From assembly GCA_963772585.1 (NCBI GenBank), contig CAVYXV010000010.1, forward strand, positions 186,001 through 250,000: a DNA stretch of 64,000 nt, written 5' to 3'. Positions 46,078-54,351 of this stretch are shown in pieces. Under the pieces are notes generated by a model. The model worked only from the letters and a program-made list of their open reading frames with translations. It was not told where the DNA came from and made no database searches. A program made the translations under genes and the position numbers. Within the stretch, counting starts at the first letter, position 1; each line of letters starts with the position of its first letter. Source of the stretch: CAVVXN01 sp963772585 (GTDB taxonomy: Bacteria; Planctomycetota; PLA2; JAEUHO01).

Positions 46078-46710
46078 TCATAGGCGTTTGAGCAGGGGGG
46101 GGGGGGTAGTGAGCCAGCGGTTTCTTCTCGGATCGTAGCGTCTGGGCCGTCTCTTCTCGGGACTCTTCTTCTCCCATAGGGCGCGGACCATCTCGTCCGC
46201 TTCCACGAGGATTTGCCGTGCGCGATCCTCGCCGATAGGCCGCCACTGCCTGAGCCACGCCGCCACTTCCGATCGCGACCACCCCATGAGGCGTCTCAGT
46301 AGCGCGACCTGCCGGTACGGAGCCGGCAATCGCGGCAACCGCTCGCGAAACTGCACCCAAATTTCTGCGGCCTCCGCCACGCTTTCCGGTGAAGGTCGGT
46401 CTGCACGGGTGGGCGGGCCCCCGCGCCGGTTGTCCCGTCTCCATGTCCCGCGGCGTCGCGCGTCGGCGACGCGATGGGCCACGACGGTTCGGAGCCAGGC
46501 CCGGACATGCCGCACCCCTCGGCCGTCGTTCAGCGCCAGACACAGCTCGTACAGGGCCTGCTGGCTGGCATCCGCACCGTCCTCCTGGTTCATGCGGGCC
46601 TGGCGCGCCTGCCGGCGGCCAACCGGATGCAGCCACTCCGAAAGCGCTTCCCAGTCGAGACGGGTCCGCCAATCCGTAACAGCGCCCTGATCTTCCCGTT
46701 CCTGCTCCAC
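46078..46710 (-). CDS. ECF-type RNA polymerase sigma factor (cassette A)
   Basis: About 210 residues from GTG 46710 (GGAG 5 nt upstream). Sigma region 2 covers WEALSEWLHPVGRRQARQAR to RHVRAWLRTVVAHRVADARR. Region 4 covers LPAPYRQVALLRRLMGWSRS with the recognition helix near the GEDRARQILVEA segment. No anti-sigma gene is adjacent. It probably drives the three downstream cassette genes. The 3' end contains a run of 12 C's (coding strand) just before the stop, which could vary in length. Confidence 0.75.
   Translation of the reverse strand: MEQEREDQGAVTDWRTRLDWEALSEWLHPVGRRQARQARMNQEDGADASQQALYELCLALNDGRGVRHVRAWLRTVVAHRVADARRRGTWRRDNRRGGPPTRADRPSPESVAEAAEIWVQFRERLPRLPAPYRQVALLRRLMGWSRSEVAAWLRQWRPIGEDRARQILVEADEMVRALWEKKSPEKRRPRRYDPRRNRWLTTPPPLLKRL
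46095..46106. repeat. G12 homopolymer near the 3' end of the sigma gene
   Basis: Twelve consecutive G's on the + strand encode the TPPPL stretch of the sigma factor's last residues. Length changes would alter only the last five or so residues and the stop position. Confidence 0.8.
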
Positions 46711-46913
46711 GGCATCTCCGTTCACACACAGGAGCCGATTCGCACGGCGAGCGCACGCTAACTCCGGATGCACCCGCCCTTCAAGGGGGGAATCGCGAAG
46801 CATCGGTTCCGGCATCTTCGCGACGTCCTCGACGCCCCGGACCTGGACGGCGTGCGCCGTGCGCTCCAGGACCTGATCGTTGTCGTCGCGCACGATCTTC
46901 AGCAGTGGGATGC

Positions 46914-47081
46914 GCACGTTTTCTTGCAGTAGCAGGGCGTCGCTGCGGGGAGGCCATGGTGATCCTGGCGTGGATCACGGACTTCGCGGTCGTGGACCGG
47001 ATCCTGCGCCACCGAAGGCAGGAGGGGATCGTCTCGGTGTTCGAGGAGGACGGCGGCGCTCGCGCGCCCCCCGGGGCGTAG
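46914..47081 (+). pseudogene. IS91-like transposase, C-terminal fragment
   Basis: About 55 residues ending in a stop. CGEAMVILAWITDFAVVDRI is the conserved tail of IS91-type transposases ('CP.CGG.M.I.AFIT....ID.IL.HL'). It is in the same orientation as the central fragment at 42016-42366. Cassette A and a DDE transposase fragment lie between the two pieces. Confidence 0.55.
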
Positions 47082-47533
47082 GGGCCCGCGGCAAGAAGAC
47101 GCCTGCCTCGGGCCGCTCTCCCTTCGCGCTCCTTCCGGCCCGCGACCCGCGGACGCCTCGGGGAGAGGTGCGAGCTCGCGCGAGGCCCAGGCCGCGTCAT
47201 CGCGCGCTCGGTGCGGCATCCCGGGCGATGGGGGAGCGCGTGGGGACCTCACGGACTCCCGCGGAGGGGGGTCGTCGCGTCAAGCCGGACGTTCTCGCGT
47301 TCCGGGGCCTTCAGTACGGCGACGTGGCTCGATACAATGCCCTATAAGTGAGATCGTCAACACGGGAACTCGCCACCACCCGACGCCTAGGACGGTGCCT
47401 CCCTTGCTTTCACCATTGCAGAAGGCCACGAGGCGGCCCTCGAGTGACCCGGGCTCAGGCAGTGGCCCATCGATAGGCAGCGCGGTCCAACCCGAGACCG
47501 CCCCCGCGCAGGACCTTCCAAGCCTCTACAGGA
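47082..47533. other. 452-bp region without a gene
   Basis: Probably the non-coding tail of the IS91-like remnant followed by the downstream region of cassette B. I see no convincing frame, RNA or terminator. Confidence 0.4.
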
Positions 47534-48004
47534 TCAACCCCGAGCCGCAGAGGCACGCTCGCCAGCACGCTGCCGCACGACGTCCGCCCATACCAGGATT
47601 GAGGAGACCAGCAGCAGCACGTTTCTAGCGACCAGACCAAGACCCTGATCCAACGGCACCGCTTGAGTGTTTCCGAAGCATCCACACGAGCGTTCAAGGA
47701 ACCCAAACGCTGCGATAGCAATGGTCCCAACCGCGACAAGTACAGCGCCTAGCATCGCAGCCGTGGCCGTTCTCCAGTCGATGAGTAGGCAAGCACCAAC
47801 CAGAAGTTCCACCGCACTGAGCGCAAGTATGGCAACCGGCACTCGTCCCAGCAGCAGTTCCACAGACGTCGGCGCGTCCGCTCCATCGAAAACCGCTGCT
47901 GTCTTGCCTGTTGCGGCAAGGACGAATACGAGCCCGAGGACAACCTGCAGGGCTGTGGTCGGGCGCCTGGGGATGAGGAAAGGCAACCGATCAGCTTCCA
48001 TCAT
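47534..48004 (-). CDS. MauE-type membrane protein (cassette B)
   Basis: 156 residues with four predicted membrane helices: about 18-39, 57-77, 81-103 and 123-146. The third is followed by the CGCFG motif typical of MauE/DoxX-like proteins. MauE helps mature methylamine dehydrogenase, probably by supporting disulfide formation in the periplasm. Next to a cysteine-rich secreted protein the same role is plausible (inference). The start overlaps the end of the preceding gene by 14 bp. Confidence 0.8.
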   Translation of the reverse strand: MMEADRLPFLIPRRPTTALQVVLGLVFVLAATGKTAAVFDGADAPTSVELLLGRVPVAILALSAVELLVGACLLIDWRTATAAMLGAVLVAVGTIAIAAFGFLERSCGCFGNTQAVPLDQGLGLVARNVLLLVSSILVWADVVRQRAGERASAARG

Positions 48005-50087
48005 GTATCTCCAGGTCCGTTATGGCACCCGCCTGCAAGTCGACGTCCTGATCGATCAACCTCCGCTCCGAACCGCCCAGCTCGGAGACGGTAACGTGTG
48101 CAGCGCCCGCGCGTAGGCGGTCTCGCACGTCGTACGCAGAGTCCGAGAGGAAATGCCGCACTTCTGATATGGGCCCCATACGGACCACCTTCCCCTTCGT
48201 TTCCCCACCGCCTTCCTCCTGCGTCACTCGAACCGCCAAAGTCGCTCCATCGCCTCGGTACGTCAACCGGAGACGCGCGCTCGGCGCCAAGAGCAGATCA
48301 GCATCCCTCGCGTCAGTCAATCGGATCGTTGGTCCTACGTACCGCTCGTCCACACAGTAAACGCTACATGTGACGTCATCGGGATATCGGGCAGAGCACC
48401 ACCCGTCCCGGTCTGTTTCGCGGACCATTGCCCGTCCGTCCTCATCACTCCAAGCAACTACAACGTCCCTCAGGACGTGCCCGTTCTCGTCGAGCGCTCT
48501 CACCCTCCTCTCCACCAGCGTGTACGGCTCGAAAGGCATGTCAACGGTTCGCCCATCCCAGTTTCCGACTCGGACGTGTCCTTCGCCCAGGGAGGTGCGC
48601 AACTCAAGAACGGCGGCGCCAGCCGTCCCGGTCCACCCGACCAAGAACTCAGGGAGGGCGACCTCAGACCTCCCAACGGTCATCGACCTTGGACTGTCCG
48701 CTGTGAGCACTTGGAGAGACCCATGTTCCTCTTTGACATTGGCGACTCTGACCCTTACCTGCCTTGGTTCTGGGACCGTCATTTCCGCCGCCGGTCCGTC
48801 CAGATCCAGACAAACCAGCAGTGGGATGCAATCCGTGGAGTTGATTCGAACGAATGCCACGAGCCCCGTCGGGAGCCCCTTCCAACGGAGAATCGCCCCG
48901 GTACGAGTCGCTTCCGCCGGCCACCGAAACCCGTCCAGACACCACGTCGATCGCGTCAAGCCGACTGCCGTGAGCGGCTTACTCGATTCAGGCGAAGGAG
49001 GTGGCGTTCCGAAGTAGTAGTGTTGGCTGACCAACTGCTGGGGCACCAAGAACAACTGACAGGAGATGGCCCCCGCTTCCTCCCCGATCTGATCCGGCAA
49101 GTGCAGCGTGAGTGAGGAACCTACTGCCCATGCCACCTGCACTTCCACCGGGTCGGTCAGACTGTCAATTCGAAATTCGCCTGTGGCGCAGCCAAGTCTG
49201 GAAGACGCAAAGTACCGATACACTCCGGGATGCCGAACCGTGGCTGTCCACGTGCCGCCGTCGGTTGAATTCGGCTCCGCGTCGATTCGCGGTAGTCCCG
49301 GCGCACTTGGACAGGCGATCGTGATATGCGCATCGTCAGGATCCAGGTTCTGCCCGCGAAACGTGACATTGCCGTCGCCCTGCAGAACCGGTCTTGGCAA
49401 CCTTATCTCAACGGCTCCGGTTTCTGGTATCGAGAAGTGCGCTACATGCGAGTAGAAGGGCCAACACCAGAGTAGATCTAGGCTACCGCCTCCGATCCTG
49501 CCGAGGTCGGTCCTGGAGCCCTTCATTTCTACCGTTTTCGAGAGCATGCTTGCGTCGCGGTACATGCAGGACGGCGGACCCTGTCCAGGGAACTTGGAAA
49601 CATCCTCATGTAGGAGGGAAACCAGACAACCTTTGGCAATCACCACATCAGTCGTGCCTCTGGCCCAAAAGCGCTGATGGAGAGGCGCGAAGTCGGGAGC
49701 CTGCGCCTCCAACCAGCAGCACTCCCCCAGGACGTCCCCACTCAGATCGACGACCCCTGATGCGGGCGAAACCCCCTCGTGCTTCCGGGAGGACTCGATG
49801 GCAGCATAGGTCACGGCCACGCCTGCCACAGGCTTCCTGTCGTTGGTCATGAACCTCAAGGCTGGACGCGTAGCGCTCGCGCCTTGCGGTGACACACGGA
49901 AATCCTCGGGCAGATCGCCGCCAGGGCCCCGCAGTCCCACGACTCGGGGCGGGACCTTCTCCGGCTTCTCCTCCGGTCCGCGTGCGTCCGTCGGCGGGGC
50001 ACCGTGATAACGAAGGAGAAGCAGGACCGCCAACCCCGTCATCACGACGCCAAGGAGGAGAAAGGCCCGGGTTCGCTTGTTCAACAT
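47991..50087 (-). CDS. large anchored protein, beta-rich (cassette B)
   Basis: 698 residues from ATG 50087 (AAAGG upstream; an ATG at 50105 is also possible). One membrane helix (AFLLLGVVMTGLAVLLLL) is followed by a long extracytoplasmic region, predicted beta-rich. It has regulatory-like modules such as RKPVAGVAVTYAAIESSRKH near residue 75 and VRALDENGHVLRDVVVAWSD near residue 565. About ten cysteines are scattered through it (for example LGECCWLEA and CSVYCVDE). No enzymatic motif. It is the counterpart of 43414-45453. It lies between the cysteine-rich gene (73-bp gap) and mauE (overlap). Confidence 0.75.
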   Translation of the reverse strand: MLNKRTRAFLLLGVVMTGLAVLLLLRYHGAPPTDARGPEEKPEKVPPRVVGLRGPGGDLPEDFRVSPQGASATRPALRFMTNDRKPVAGVAVTYAAIESSRKHEGVSPASGVVDLSGDVLGECCWLEAQAPDFAPLHQRFWARGTTDVVIAKGCLVSLLHEDVSKFPGQGPPSCMYRDASMLSKTVEMKGSRTDLGRIGGGSLDLLWCWPFYSHVAHFSIPETGAVEIRLPRPVLQGDGNVTFRGQNLDPDDAHITIACPSAPGLPRIDAEPNSTDGGTWTATVRHPGVYRYFASSRLGCATGEFRIDSLTDPVEVQVAWAVGSSLTLHLPDQIGEEAGAISCQLFLVPQQLVSQHYYFGTPPPSPESSKPLTAVGLTRSTWCLDGFRWPAEATRTGAILRWKGLPTGLVAFVRINSTDCIPLLVCLDLDGPAAEMTVPEPRQVRVRVANVKEEHGSLQVLTADSPRSMTVGRSEVALPEFLVGWTGTAGAAVLELRTSLGEGHVRVGNWDGRTVDMPFEPYTLVERRVRALDENGHVLRDVVVAWSDEDGRAMVRETDRDGWCSARYPDDVTCSVYCVDERYVGPTIRLTDARDADLLLAPSARLRLTYRGDGATLAVRVTQEEGGGETKGKVVRMGPISEVRHFLSDSAYDVRDRLRAGAAHVTVSELGGSERRLIDQDVDLQAGAITDLEIHDGS

Positions 50088-50160
50088 GCTCTTGCCTTTG
50101 CGCATCCGGGCCCCACACACAAAGCGTGCGGGGCCCATTCCCACTTGCGGGGAATCAAAG

Positions 50161-50715
50161 CTACTCGTCGTAAGGCGTAATGTCCGCAGGGAACTCCTCC
50201 ACACCGTAGCTGTAGTCGTTTTCGCAGCAGATGCACTCGACCTTCGCCACAACCTCTACCTTGCTCGAGGGAACATAGAAGGGATTGGGGTACGGCGGGT
50301 TGCCACCGCCAGCGTAAGCATACTCCGTGATGTTGATGTCGCTGCAATGAGGACAATCTTCAGGATCCTGCCAGTCGGCCGAGTTGTCTGCGGTCCGGGT
50401 CGGCCCAGCGGATCCGGTTGACGCCGGGTAGACCTTGTAGTCTACAGTCAAGGCTACACCGCAGCACTCGTAGTCACAGTCCGTGCATCCCTCGCAGCAC
50501 GCGTGCACGGTGAATTGGATCATCTCTACACCCGGGTACAGCATCCATGACTGGTACTGCCCATCGATGTCGGGATTGCCGGGGATCCCCATTCCCACGC
50601 TGCCGAACTCCCCCACGGGGTACTCGGTGAACGCCACCGCCTGAACGGCGAGAATGCTGACACACGCGACGGTCATTAGAACCGTCAAGACTCGAAAGCT
50701 GGCCCTTGCTCTCAT
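50161..50715 (-). CDS. cysteine-rich secreted protein (cassette B)
   Basis: 184 residues: signal peptide (VLTVLMTVACVSILAVQAVA), then a mature part with eleven cysteines in HACCEGCTDCDYECCGV, EDCPHCSD and AKVECICCEN. It is the paralogue of 45507-46013. Such density suggests metal binding or multiple disulfides in the periplasm or outside the cell. It is the first gene of cassette B after the IS insertion. The upstream region keeps 186 bp before the IS1380 end. Confidence 0.72.
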   Translation of the reverse strand: MRARASFRVLTVLMTVACVSILAVQAVAFTEYPVGEFGSVGMGIPGNPDIDGQYQSWMLYPGVEMIQFTVHACCEGCTDCDYECCGVALTVDYKVYPASTGSAGPTRTADNSADWQDPEDCPHCSDINITEYAYAGGGNPPYPNPFYVPSSKVEVVAKVECICCENDYSYGVEEFPADITPYDE

Positions 50716-50733
50716 GGCTGCTCAAACTCCCAT

Positions 50734-50755
50734 GGGGCCAAAGCGCACTGGCCCC
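50734..50755 (-). promoter_or_regulatory. hairpin in the leader of the cassette B cysteine-rich gene
   Basis: GGGGCCA and TGGCCCC form a perfect 7-bp stem with an 8-nt loop, 19 bp before the start codon and just upstream of a GGGAG ribosome-binding site. It could modulate translation. Upstream of it, ACAGTAG (minus strand, 50757-50763) also occurs before the cassette A gene (46072-46078). Confidence 0.35.
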
Positions 50756-50901
50756 GCTACTGTACACGCCGAGTGTTCCGCGTGTGCCCGTATCCACGGG
50801 GCACACAAACAGGTAACAGCGCATCGCTTCATGGGCGCTGTGGGGTTGGAGCGGAGCCACACTCCGGCGGGGCGAGGCTCCGCAGATCCGTGGGGCGCCT
50901 G

Positions 50902-50921
50902 CTAGCCCGGACTATTCACGA
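50902..50921 (+). repeat. IS1380 terminal inverted repeat (left)
   Basis: CTAGCCCGGACTATTCACGA; matches the reverse complement of 54181-54200 at about 17 of 20 positions. Confidence 0.8.
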
Positions 50922-51091
50922 ACGAGGGTCTTCGGAGCAGGATTTCGGTCGATCGGGCCTCCGTCGCCCCGCCACGACGTACCTTGCCCACCTCAGGGCT
51001 GCGTCGGGGACGTTGTCTTCCTCCATCGAGGGCGATCGGAGCCCGTTTCGGGTCGCTCGGGCCCAGTCGGCGGCTGGTAGGGGCAGCGGAA

Positions 51092-51113
51092 CGTGTCAAT
51101 GGAAATGAGACAC
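51092..51113 (+). repeat. IS3 terminal inverted repeat (left)
   Basis: Begins CGTGTCAAT and ends ATGAGACAC. The right copy at 52633-52655 reads CGTGCCAAT...GTGAGACAC in reverse complement. Confidence 0.65.
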
Positions 51114-51126
51114 CCTCGAACTGGAT

Positions 51127-52140
51127 TTACTGAGCAGTCGCCTCCGCCTCGATGGTCTTTCCTGGCTGGTTGATCCACACCTCCTCGGGGATGGCGGGCG
51201 GACTCGGCCGTCCCCGCACGAAGCGTTCGGGGTGGCGTTCGTGAGCCGCGGCGAGCACGGCTTGGCGCTTTTTCTGCAGCGCGCCGGCTCGCCCAGTGTG
51301 TACGGCCTCGGGCGTCATCAAGCCAAGGCCGGAGTGTCGGTGCTCGGCATTGTAGCGGTTGAAGAACGGCCCGAAGTACGCACGGGCGTTCTCGACGTCG
51401 TCGAAGTGCCCGGGGTACGCCGGCGCGTACTTCACGGTCTTGAAGTGGCTTTCGGAGTACGGGTTGTCGTCGGAGACACGCGGTCGGCTGTAACTGGCGA
51501 GCACGTCGAGATCCACAAGCAGTTGCGAGAACGTCTTGGCCGTCATCGGCGCCCCGCGGTCTTGGTGCAGCGTCAGCTGCTCCTTCGCGATGCCCTCCTT
51601 CTTGCATGCTTCGCGCACCAGGCGTCCTGCCAGCTTCGCCGTCTCGCGCTCCGCCACCATCCAGGCCACCACGTAGCGGCTGAACATGTCGAGGATCACG
51701 TACAGCGGAAACGTCGTCCACTTTCGAGGTCCGGCGAGCTTCGTGATGTCCCACGTCCACACCTGGTTCGGCGCGGTGGCCACCAAGCGAGGTGGCTCTC
51801 GTCGTGGATGGCGCCGCTGCGCCCGGCGCTCTCGTACCTCCTTCTGTTCCTCGAGAATCCGGTACATCGTGCGAATCGAGCACAAGTACGTACCCTCTTC
51901 GAGCAGCGTGGCATAGATCGACGCCGGGGCCTGATCCATGAAGCGTTCCTCGTGCAGGTGCGCGAGGACGCGCTGCTTCTCCAAGGGCGAGAGTGCGCGA
52001 TGATGCGGACGCTGCGGTCTCGACTTGCGCTCTGGCGGCGGTCGCCGCGAGCGGTACAGCGAGGAGCGCGGCACCCCGAGCGCACGGCATGCCGGCTCGA
52101 CGCCGGTCGTCCCGGCGAGTTCTTCCGCGGCGGCGATCAT
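51127..52140 (-). CDS. IS3-family transposase OrfB (integrase domain)
   Basis: 337 residues from ATG 52140; normally made as an OrfAB fusion. It starts with an HTH_21-like segment (VEPACRALGVPRSSLYRSRR). The rve integrase core carries the DDE triad: Asp in VWTWDITKLAG, Asp in LTLHQDRGAPMT and Glu in SDDNPYSESHFKTVKY. It is complete and probably active. The upstream frame stays open through the A8 run in orfA, allowing a -1 fusion. Confidence 0.92.
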   Translation of the reverse strand: MIAAAEELAGTTGVEPACRALGVPRSSLYRSRRPPPERKSRPQRPHHRALSPLEKQRVLAHLHEERFMDQAPASIYATLLEEGTYLCSIRTMYRILEEQKEVRERRAQRRHPRREPPRLVATAPNQVWTWDITKLAGPRKWTTFPLYVILDMFSRYVVAWMVAERETAKLAGRLVREACKKEGIAKEQLTLHQDRGAPMTAKTFSQLLVDLDVLASYSRPRVSDDNPYSESHFKTVKYAPAYPGHFDDVENARAYFGPFFNRYNAEHRHSGLGLMTPEAVHTGRAGALQKKRQAVLAAAHERHPERFVRGRPSPPAIPEEVWINQPGKTIEAEATAQ

Positions 52141-52592
52141 GCGTCGTCGTCGCTCTCCGGGTTCCTCAGGGGGATCCCCAGGATCTCGGAGGCTTTTTTT
52201 TGAATCTCGAGGATCGTGTGCGCCTGCGCCAGCTCGCGCCGGAGCCTCGCGTTGTCCTTGCGCAGCTTCTCGTTCTCCGTGGCCACCGGATCTCGGCGCT
52301 TGCCCTTCGGGCCACGCCGCTTCTCGAGCGCGCCCAGCGCGCCGCGACGCCGTGCCGCACGCCACTCCGAGAGATGGGAGGAGTACAGGCCCTCGCGCCG
52401 CAGAAGCGCGCTCGTGGCGCCCGGCTCCGTGCACCGGTCCGCCTCCTCCAGGATCTTCAGCTTGTACTCGGCGCTGAACTGCCGACGCTGCCCCTTGGCC
52501 AGGACCTCGGGGTCCGGTCGGCGGCCCCGGCCCAAAGGCCCTTCGCTCCGCTCAGGGCCTTTGGGCCGGGGGGCTTGCTTCTCGTTCGTCAT
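52137..52592 (-). CDS. IS3-family transposase OrfA
   Basis: 151 residues from ATG 52592 (AAGGTG upstream). An HTH_Tnp_1 domain (RRQFSAEYKLKILEEADRCT, then LLRREGLYSSHLSEWRAARR) precedes a leucine-zipper-like coiled coil (ATENEKLRKDNARLRRELAQ). The A8 run codes for the QKK in LEIQKKASEILG. OrfA binds the IS ends and regulates transposition. Confidence 0.9.
   Translation of the reverse strand: MTNEKQAPRPKGPERSEGPLGRGRRPDPEVLAKGQRRQFSAEYKLKILEEADRCTEPGATSALLRREGLYSSHLSEWRAARRRGALGALEKRRGPKGKRRDPVATENEKLRKDNARLRRELAQAHTILEIQKKASEILGIPLRNPESDDDA
52194..52201 (-). promoter_or_regulatory. A8 slippery sequence for programmed -1 frameshifting
   Basis: Eight A's on the coding (minus) strand within orfA. 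A -1 slip here moves the ribosome exactly into the orfB frame (I checked the frame arithmetic), producing the OrfAB transposase, as known for IS3 elements. Confidence 0.75.
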
Positions 52593-52632
52593 GGAGATCA
52601 CCTTACCGCCCTCACTAAACTCGATGGGGTCA

Positions 52633-52655
52633 GTGTCTCACATCAGATTGGCACG
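52633..52655 (-). repeat. IS3 terminal inverted repeat (right)
   Basis: Pairs with 51092-51113; shares CGTG, CAAT and GAGACAC blocks. Confidence 0.65.
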
Positions 52656-52717
52656 TAGGGCAGACCGCCCCCAGGGTCTGGACATGTGAACGGCGAAGCC
52701 GGTGCCTCCGGCGCGTG

Positions 52718-54184
52718 CTACCCCGAGCCCACCGTGTGCAGCTGGCGGGCGAGCTTGCACCAGAGCGGCGCACTCGGACACGATCGCGGCATCCGCAGGA
52801 CGATCCTGCGAACGGAGCGCACGACCTGCGTGCTGATCTTTACGAGCTTCAACCGCAGGGTGTGTACTTGCGCGCGTGCTCGTTCGCTCGCTGCCATGTG
52901 CCCGCGCAGTTCCTGGTAGAGCACGTACGCGGCCGACGTCATCAGCACGCGCAGCTGGTTGGCCGTGAACGACGAGCAGCTCGTCCGGTCCATCTGCAGG
53001 TCGTTCTTCAACTCCTTGATCCGGTTCTCCGAGTCCCCGCGGCCGCAGTAGACGCCCTCGTACACGTGCCGGGGCGTCGTCTTCAGGTTCGTGACGACAT
53101 AGCGCATGTTGACCTTGGTGCCGCGCTTCTTGGCCGTGGGAGGGGGCGGAAGGACCTCCGCCTTCACCACGACGCGCCGCTCGCGGCTCCACTTGCGTGC
53201 CTTGTAGCTGAGCGAACCGTAGCGGCGTGCGGCCGCCTTGCTCTTTCGCACGGAGCCACGTAGACCGCGGAGAAACCGCTTGGAACGGCGTGTCAGGACA
53301 GAATTCGAGGGCAACCCGAGCAGGTACTGCACCCGCAGATCCTCCAAGGCGTCGAGCAGGCCGGGGCTGACGAAGCCCCCGTCCAGGCGCACGAGGATCT
53401 TGGCCCCGGGCAGTACCCGGCGCAGGTGCCGGATCGATCTGCGCAGAAGCGGGATGAGCCCGCGACGTCCGGCGCCGATGCCGGGCCGCAGCCGCGCCGA
53501 GAACAGATGCTGCTCGGGGTGCCCGTCCACCGTGAGGAAGCCGAGCAGGGGGAGGAAGCAGTGGGCGTCGTAGAAGGCATTGAAGAAGCAGAACGACTGT
53601 TGCCCGTGGGCCTCATCGACGGTGGCGTCGACGTCGATCACGACACGGCGGGCCTCGGGGTGTCGCTGAGCCAGGCGCTCGATGGCGCCCTGCTCGAAGG
53701 CCCGCAGGGCGCGAACGACCTCGCGGGGCCCGACAGCGTTCTCGAAGCGCGAGAGCGTGGGCTGCGACGCCAGGGCCTCGCCCGTCTCCGGATCCCGGTC
53801 GCAGAGCATCTTGAACACGGGATCGTGGCGCAGGATGGTAGCGTCGTTCCCATCCGCGTACCCCGCAGCGATGGCGTAGATCCGCTGGCGGAACATGTCG
53901 GACAGTTCGTGGTCCACCTTTCCACGTTGGCGGCGATCGGAGAACTCGGCGCAGATCGCGTCGGTGAGTCCGACCTGGCGATCACACGCGCCCAGCAGCA
54001 GAAGGCCTCCGTCCGAGGACTGCGTCGCGGCGTCGAACTGGGCCACGACGGGCTTGAGGAACACGTCAGGCAAGAGGACGGACTGTCGAGTAGAATGGGA
54101 CACGCGGGCACGGCTCCTTGGCGTCTCTTCGTCGTTGAACAAACGATTAGACGGCAAGCGCCGTGCCCGCTTCTCCCTCTTCAC
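52718..54184 (-). CDS. IS1380-family transposase
   Basis: 488-residue DDE transposase beginning at GTG 54184, close to the element's end. SSDGGLLLLGACDRQVGLTD is the family's N-terminal block. RRVVIDVDATVDEAHGQQ holds the first Asp and AKILVRLDGGFVSPGLLDAL the second. CGRGDSENRIKELKNDLQMD contains the final Glu. The gene looks intact even though the element carries an IS3 insertion downstream of it. Confidence 0.92.
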   Translation of the reverse strand: MKREKRARRLPSNRLFNDEETPRSRARVSHSTRQSVLLPDVFLKPVVAQFDAATQSSDGGLLLLGACDRQVGLTDAICAEFSDRRQRGKVDHELSDMFRQRIYAIAAGYADGNDATILRHDPVFKMLCDRDPETGEALASQPTLSRFENAVGPREVVRALRAFEQGAIERLAQRHPEARRVVIDVDATVDEAHGQQSFCFFNAFYDAHCFLPLLGFLTVDGHPEQHLFSARLRPGIGAGRRGLIPLLRRSIRHLRRVLPGAKILVRLDGGFVSPGLLDALEDLRVQYLLGLPSNSVLTRRSKRFLRGLRGSVRKSKAAARRYGSLSYKARKWSRERRVVVKAEVLPPPPTAKKRGTKVNMRYVVTNLKTTPRHVYEGVYCGRGDSENRIKELKNDLQMDRTSCSSFTANQLRVLMTSAAYVLYQELRGHMAASERARAQVHTLRLKLVKISTQVVRSVRRIVLRMPRSCPSAPLWCKLARQLHTVGSG

Positions 54185-54200
54185 GAATAATCCGGGCTAG
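54181..54200 (-). repeat. IS1380 terminal inverted repeat (right)
   Basis: Reverse complement reads CTAGCCCGGATTATTCGTGA; partner of 50902-50921. Confidence 0.8.
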
Positions 54201-54351
54201 AGCGGCGCCCAATCAGGTCCAACCATGGCTCGTTCCTCCCCGTCTGTCCTTCTCGCGTCCACCAGCGTCGGGCCGCTGCGGGTAAGACGCCATCCGCCTC
54301 GAACGAGCGTCCCGACATACATATGTGATCGGCGAGGACGTTTTTCCCGGC

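Larger units (their letters stand above)
51094..52653 (-). mobile_element. IS3-family insertion sequence nested in the IS1380 element
   Basis: About 1.56 kb with imperfect inverted repeats at both ends, two overlapping frames (orfA, orfB) and an A8 slippery run between them. The 5'-TG ends fit IS3. No direct target repeat is visible. Its insertion point is in the non-coding 3' part of the IS1380 element, leaving that transposase intact. Confidence 0.82.
50902..54200 (-). mobile_element. IS1380-family element, interrupted by an IS3-family element
   Basis: Terminal inverted repeats starting CTAGCCCGGA lie at 50902-50921 and 54181-54200. Without the nested IS3 element the length is about 1.74 kb, normal for IS1380. 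The transposase gene is intact (52718-54184). No target-site duplication is evident. The element separates an ECF sigma gene from cassette B. Confidence 0.8.

Noticed and set aside
46918..47533. CRISPR array or tRNA in the gene-poor stretch between the cassettes
   Set aside because: No regularly spaced repeats and no cloverleaf or CCA pattern were seen; the only recognisable part is the transposase tail.
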